6,445 nucleotides of DNA from an archaeon. GTDB lineage: Archaea; Thermoproteota; Nitrososphaeria; Nitrososphaerales; Nitrosopumilaceae. Positions 5,471 to 6,445 of this stretch are shown piece after piece (positions within the stretch are counted from its first letter, which is position 1; each line of letters starts with the position of its first letter). The translations under genes and the position numbers were made by a program. The stretch covers positions 1 to 6,445 of the forward strand of contig SBBK01000207.1 of NCBI GenBank assembly GCA_005240025.1, in the 5' to 3' direction. Below the pieces are notes generated by a model. It was not told the origin of the DNA. It worked only from the letters and a program-made list of their open reading frames with translations, and did no database searches.

Positions 5471-6124
5471 CTAATCAATGCTTTTAAGAAAGTTTAGGGC
5501 TTTTTCCTTTTCCGGTTTGGGCATAACAATAAAACTCTCAAGGAACTCTTTTTGAATTAGAATTATCTCATCTGATGCCTGCATAAATTGTGCCTTGTTT
5601 AATGGCAAAACATAGTCGATTCTACCATCACAATATGCTTTGACGTAACCCTTGAACAGGGAATATGCAAACCGGGGCACAAATTTTATCAAAGTTTCAA
5701 TCTGCCTTTGGAACTCCTTGTCGATATCCCGGTATTGCGAAAAAAACTTGCCCAAAACCTTTTCACGACCGACGATCTCGTCAAGAGCAATGGCAATCAC
5801 AAGACCGCTGTTTGTCAGCCTATAGTGCGGAATGCCTTTTTCCTGTAATGCCTTGGGACCTCTTCTGAGGGGGAGACGTCCAGCCTCCTCAACAATCCCG
5901 AGCGGCAAGAGTATCTCATCAAAGTCTCGAAAAATTCCAGAGTAGATGTTTTTCCAAACTGTTCCTGTCTCCTCGGCAATCTTTTGTGCGATCGCAGTCC
6001 TTGTAGTCTGGGAGGGATTGGTCTGAGTTGCCAAACTCACAATTATTGCTCGCTGTCGTAATGCCTCACCAGTTAACTCATGCTTTGTCTTAAATGTCTC
6101 AAATATGGCCAGTCTTGCGCCCAT
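5471..6124 (-). CDS. predicted winged-helix-like protein of unknown function (217 aa)
   Basis: I do not recognise a named family. Residues about 41-112 look like a winged helix domain: helix T-R-T-A-I-A-Q-K-I-A-E-E-T, then T-V-W-K-N-I-Y-S-G-I-F-R-D-F as a possible recognition helix, helix-turn to G-I-V-E-E-A-G-R, and a basic wing (L-P-L-R-R-G-P-K ... P-H-Y-R-L-T-N-S-G). The remainder (113-217) is mostly helical and ends in K-P-E-K-E-K-A-L-N-F-L. There is no signal peptide or membrane span. It could be a DNA-binding regulator, but no ligand or target can be named. The start is the ATG at 6124, preceded by GGTGAT 5 bases upstream; a TTG two codons earlier is less likely. It lies just upstream of ATP synthase subunit C and divergent from a secreted-protein gene, so either is a candidate target, by inference. 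Confidence 0.65.
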   Translation of the reverse strand: MGARLAIFETFKTKHELTGEALRQRAIIVSLATQTNPSQTTRTAIAQKIAEETGTVWKNIYSGIFRDFDEILLPLGIVEEAGRLPLRRGPKALQEKGIPHYRLTNSGLVIAIALDEIVGREKVLGKFFSQYRDIDKEFQRQIETLIKFVPRFAYSLFKGYVKAYCDGRIDYVLPLNKAQFMQASDEIILIQKEFLESFIVMPKPEKEKALNFLKSID

Positions 6125-6129
6125 GGGCA

Positions 6130-6135
6130 ATCACC
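6130..6135 (-). promoter_or_regulatory. ribosome binding site (GGTGAT) of the winged-helix-like gene
   Basis: GGTGAT on the minus strand lies 5 bases before the ATG at 6124 and fixes that start. Its presence means this mRNA has a real leader, unlike the leaderless neighbours. Confidence 0.6.
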
Positions 6136-6178
6136 ATAGCATAATTTTTCAATTTTATGTTATTATCTTAAAATGAAT

Positions 6179-6186
6179 CTATATAA
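6179..6186 (-). promoter_or_regulatory. TATA box (TTATATAG), minus direction
   Basis: TTATATAG on the minus strand would place a transcription start near 6154, giving a leader of about 30 bases that contains the GGTGAT site of the 217-residue gene. A second AT-rich stretch nearer the gene (6151-6159) is an alternative. The core TATATA is symmetrical and could in principle also be read in the + direction. Confidence 0.45.
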
Positions 6187-6221
6187 CAATTTACATTTTT
6201 TATGACCGAAACTTCCCTATC

Positions 6222-6229
6222 CTTAAATA
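6222..6229 (+). promoter_or_regulatory. TATA box (CTTAAATA) of the secreted-protein gene
   Basis: CTTAAATA ends 22 bases before the ATG at 6252, right for a leaderless archaeal transcript; no ribosome site precedes the ATG. Confidence 0.6.
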
Positions 6230-6251
6230 ATTTTCGCCGCTCAAACCACCA

Positions 6252-6445
6252 ATGAAGAACAGGAATCACAGGTACGCACTATTACTTGTGATAGCAGTTG
6301 CAGCAACTTCTACAGGCGTTTTATCTCACGCATATGCACAACAGGCAACCGACGGTATGGATGCCTACGTCAAGGGAACGGCCGGAATCTACACTGGAAA
6401 CCCCAACGAATGCTGGGTTCCAGTACCGGATTCGCCAGGCCGGTA
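6252..6445 (+). CDS. secreted protein with Sec signal peptide, 5' part (runs off window)
   Basis: Only the first 64 residues are present. They begin with a basic N-region (K2, R4, R7) and a hydrophobic core, A9-L-L-L-V-I-A-V-A-A, and end in S-H-A-Y-A followed by Q30-Q-A. This is a classic A-x-A signal peptidase site, cleaving after A29. The visible mature part (D-G-M-D-A-Y-V-K-G-T-A-G-I-Y-T-G-N-P-N-E-C-W-V-P-V-P) contains one cysteine, but I recognise no family. The product is exported across the membrane. Many surface and copper proteins of ammonia-oxidising archaea have such signals, but nothing here shows a metal site. The start is supported by the TATA box at 6222-6229. Confidence 0.75.
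   Translation, partial: MKNRNHRYALLLVIAVAATSTGVLSHAYAQQATDGMDAYVKGTAGIYTGNPNECWVPVPDSPGR

Overview
The window most resembles a chromosome segment from an ammonia-oxidising archaeon of the Nitrososphaerota (Thaumarchaeota), probably the Nitrosopumilales side. The evidence is an archaeal (A-type) ATP synthase subunit C, an archaeal-type UMP kinase, TATA boxes about 25-30 bases before start codons with almost no leader, occasional GGTGA ribosome sites before internal operon genes, and a moderate base composition (roughly 40% GC by eye, not counted). The genus is a guess. I found no rRNA, tRNA, insertion sequence, CRISPR array or cas locus.

Left part (1-1541, + strand): the 3' part of an HD-superfamily phosphohydrolase gene overlaps by one base the start of pyrH (UMP kinase), so the two form a translationally coupled nucleotide-metabolism pair. 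A small conserved-looking gene of unknown function on the minus strand (1533-1802) converges on pyrH and overlaps its last 9 bases.

Middle (1928-3305, + strand): three apparently separate units. They are a membrane-anchored LEA14-like protein, a 187-residue coiled-coil protein with its own TATA box, and a 36-residue single-membrane-span protein with the clearest promoter in the window, a 15-base palindrome upstream and a hairpin plus T-tract downstream.

Right-middle (3354-4242, - strand): a two-gene operon of a 78-residue protein with two membrane spans, followed by a 213-residue protein with the layout of a Cas4/RecB-type PD-(D/E)XK nuclease. The latter keeps four cysteines placed as in Cas4 iron-sulfur clusters, but no E-x-K catalytic motif is recognisable. 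This is the most interesting item.

Right (4370-6445): A-type ATP synthase subunit C (- strand), standing without other ATPase genes in the window. Upstream of it is a predicted winged-helix-like protein of unknown role (- strand). Divergent from that, the 5' end of a gene for a secreted protein (+ strand) runs off the window edge. The shared region 6125-6251 carries TATA boxes for both directions.
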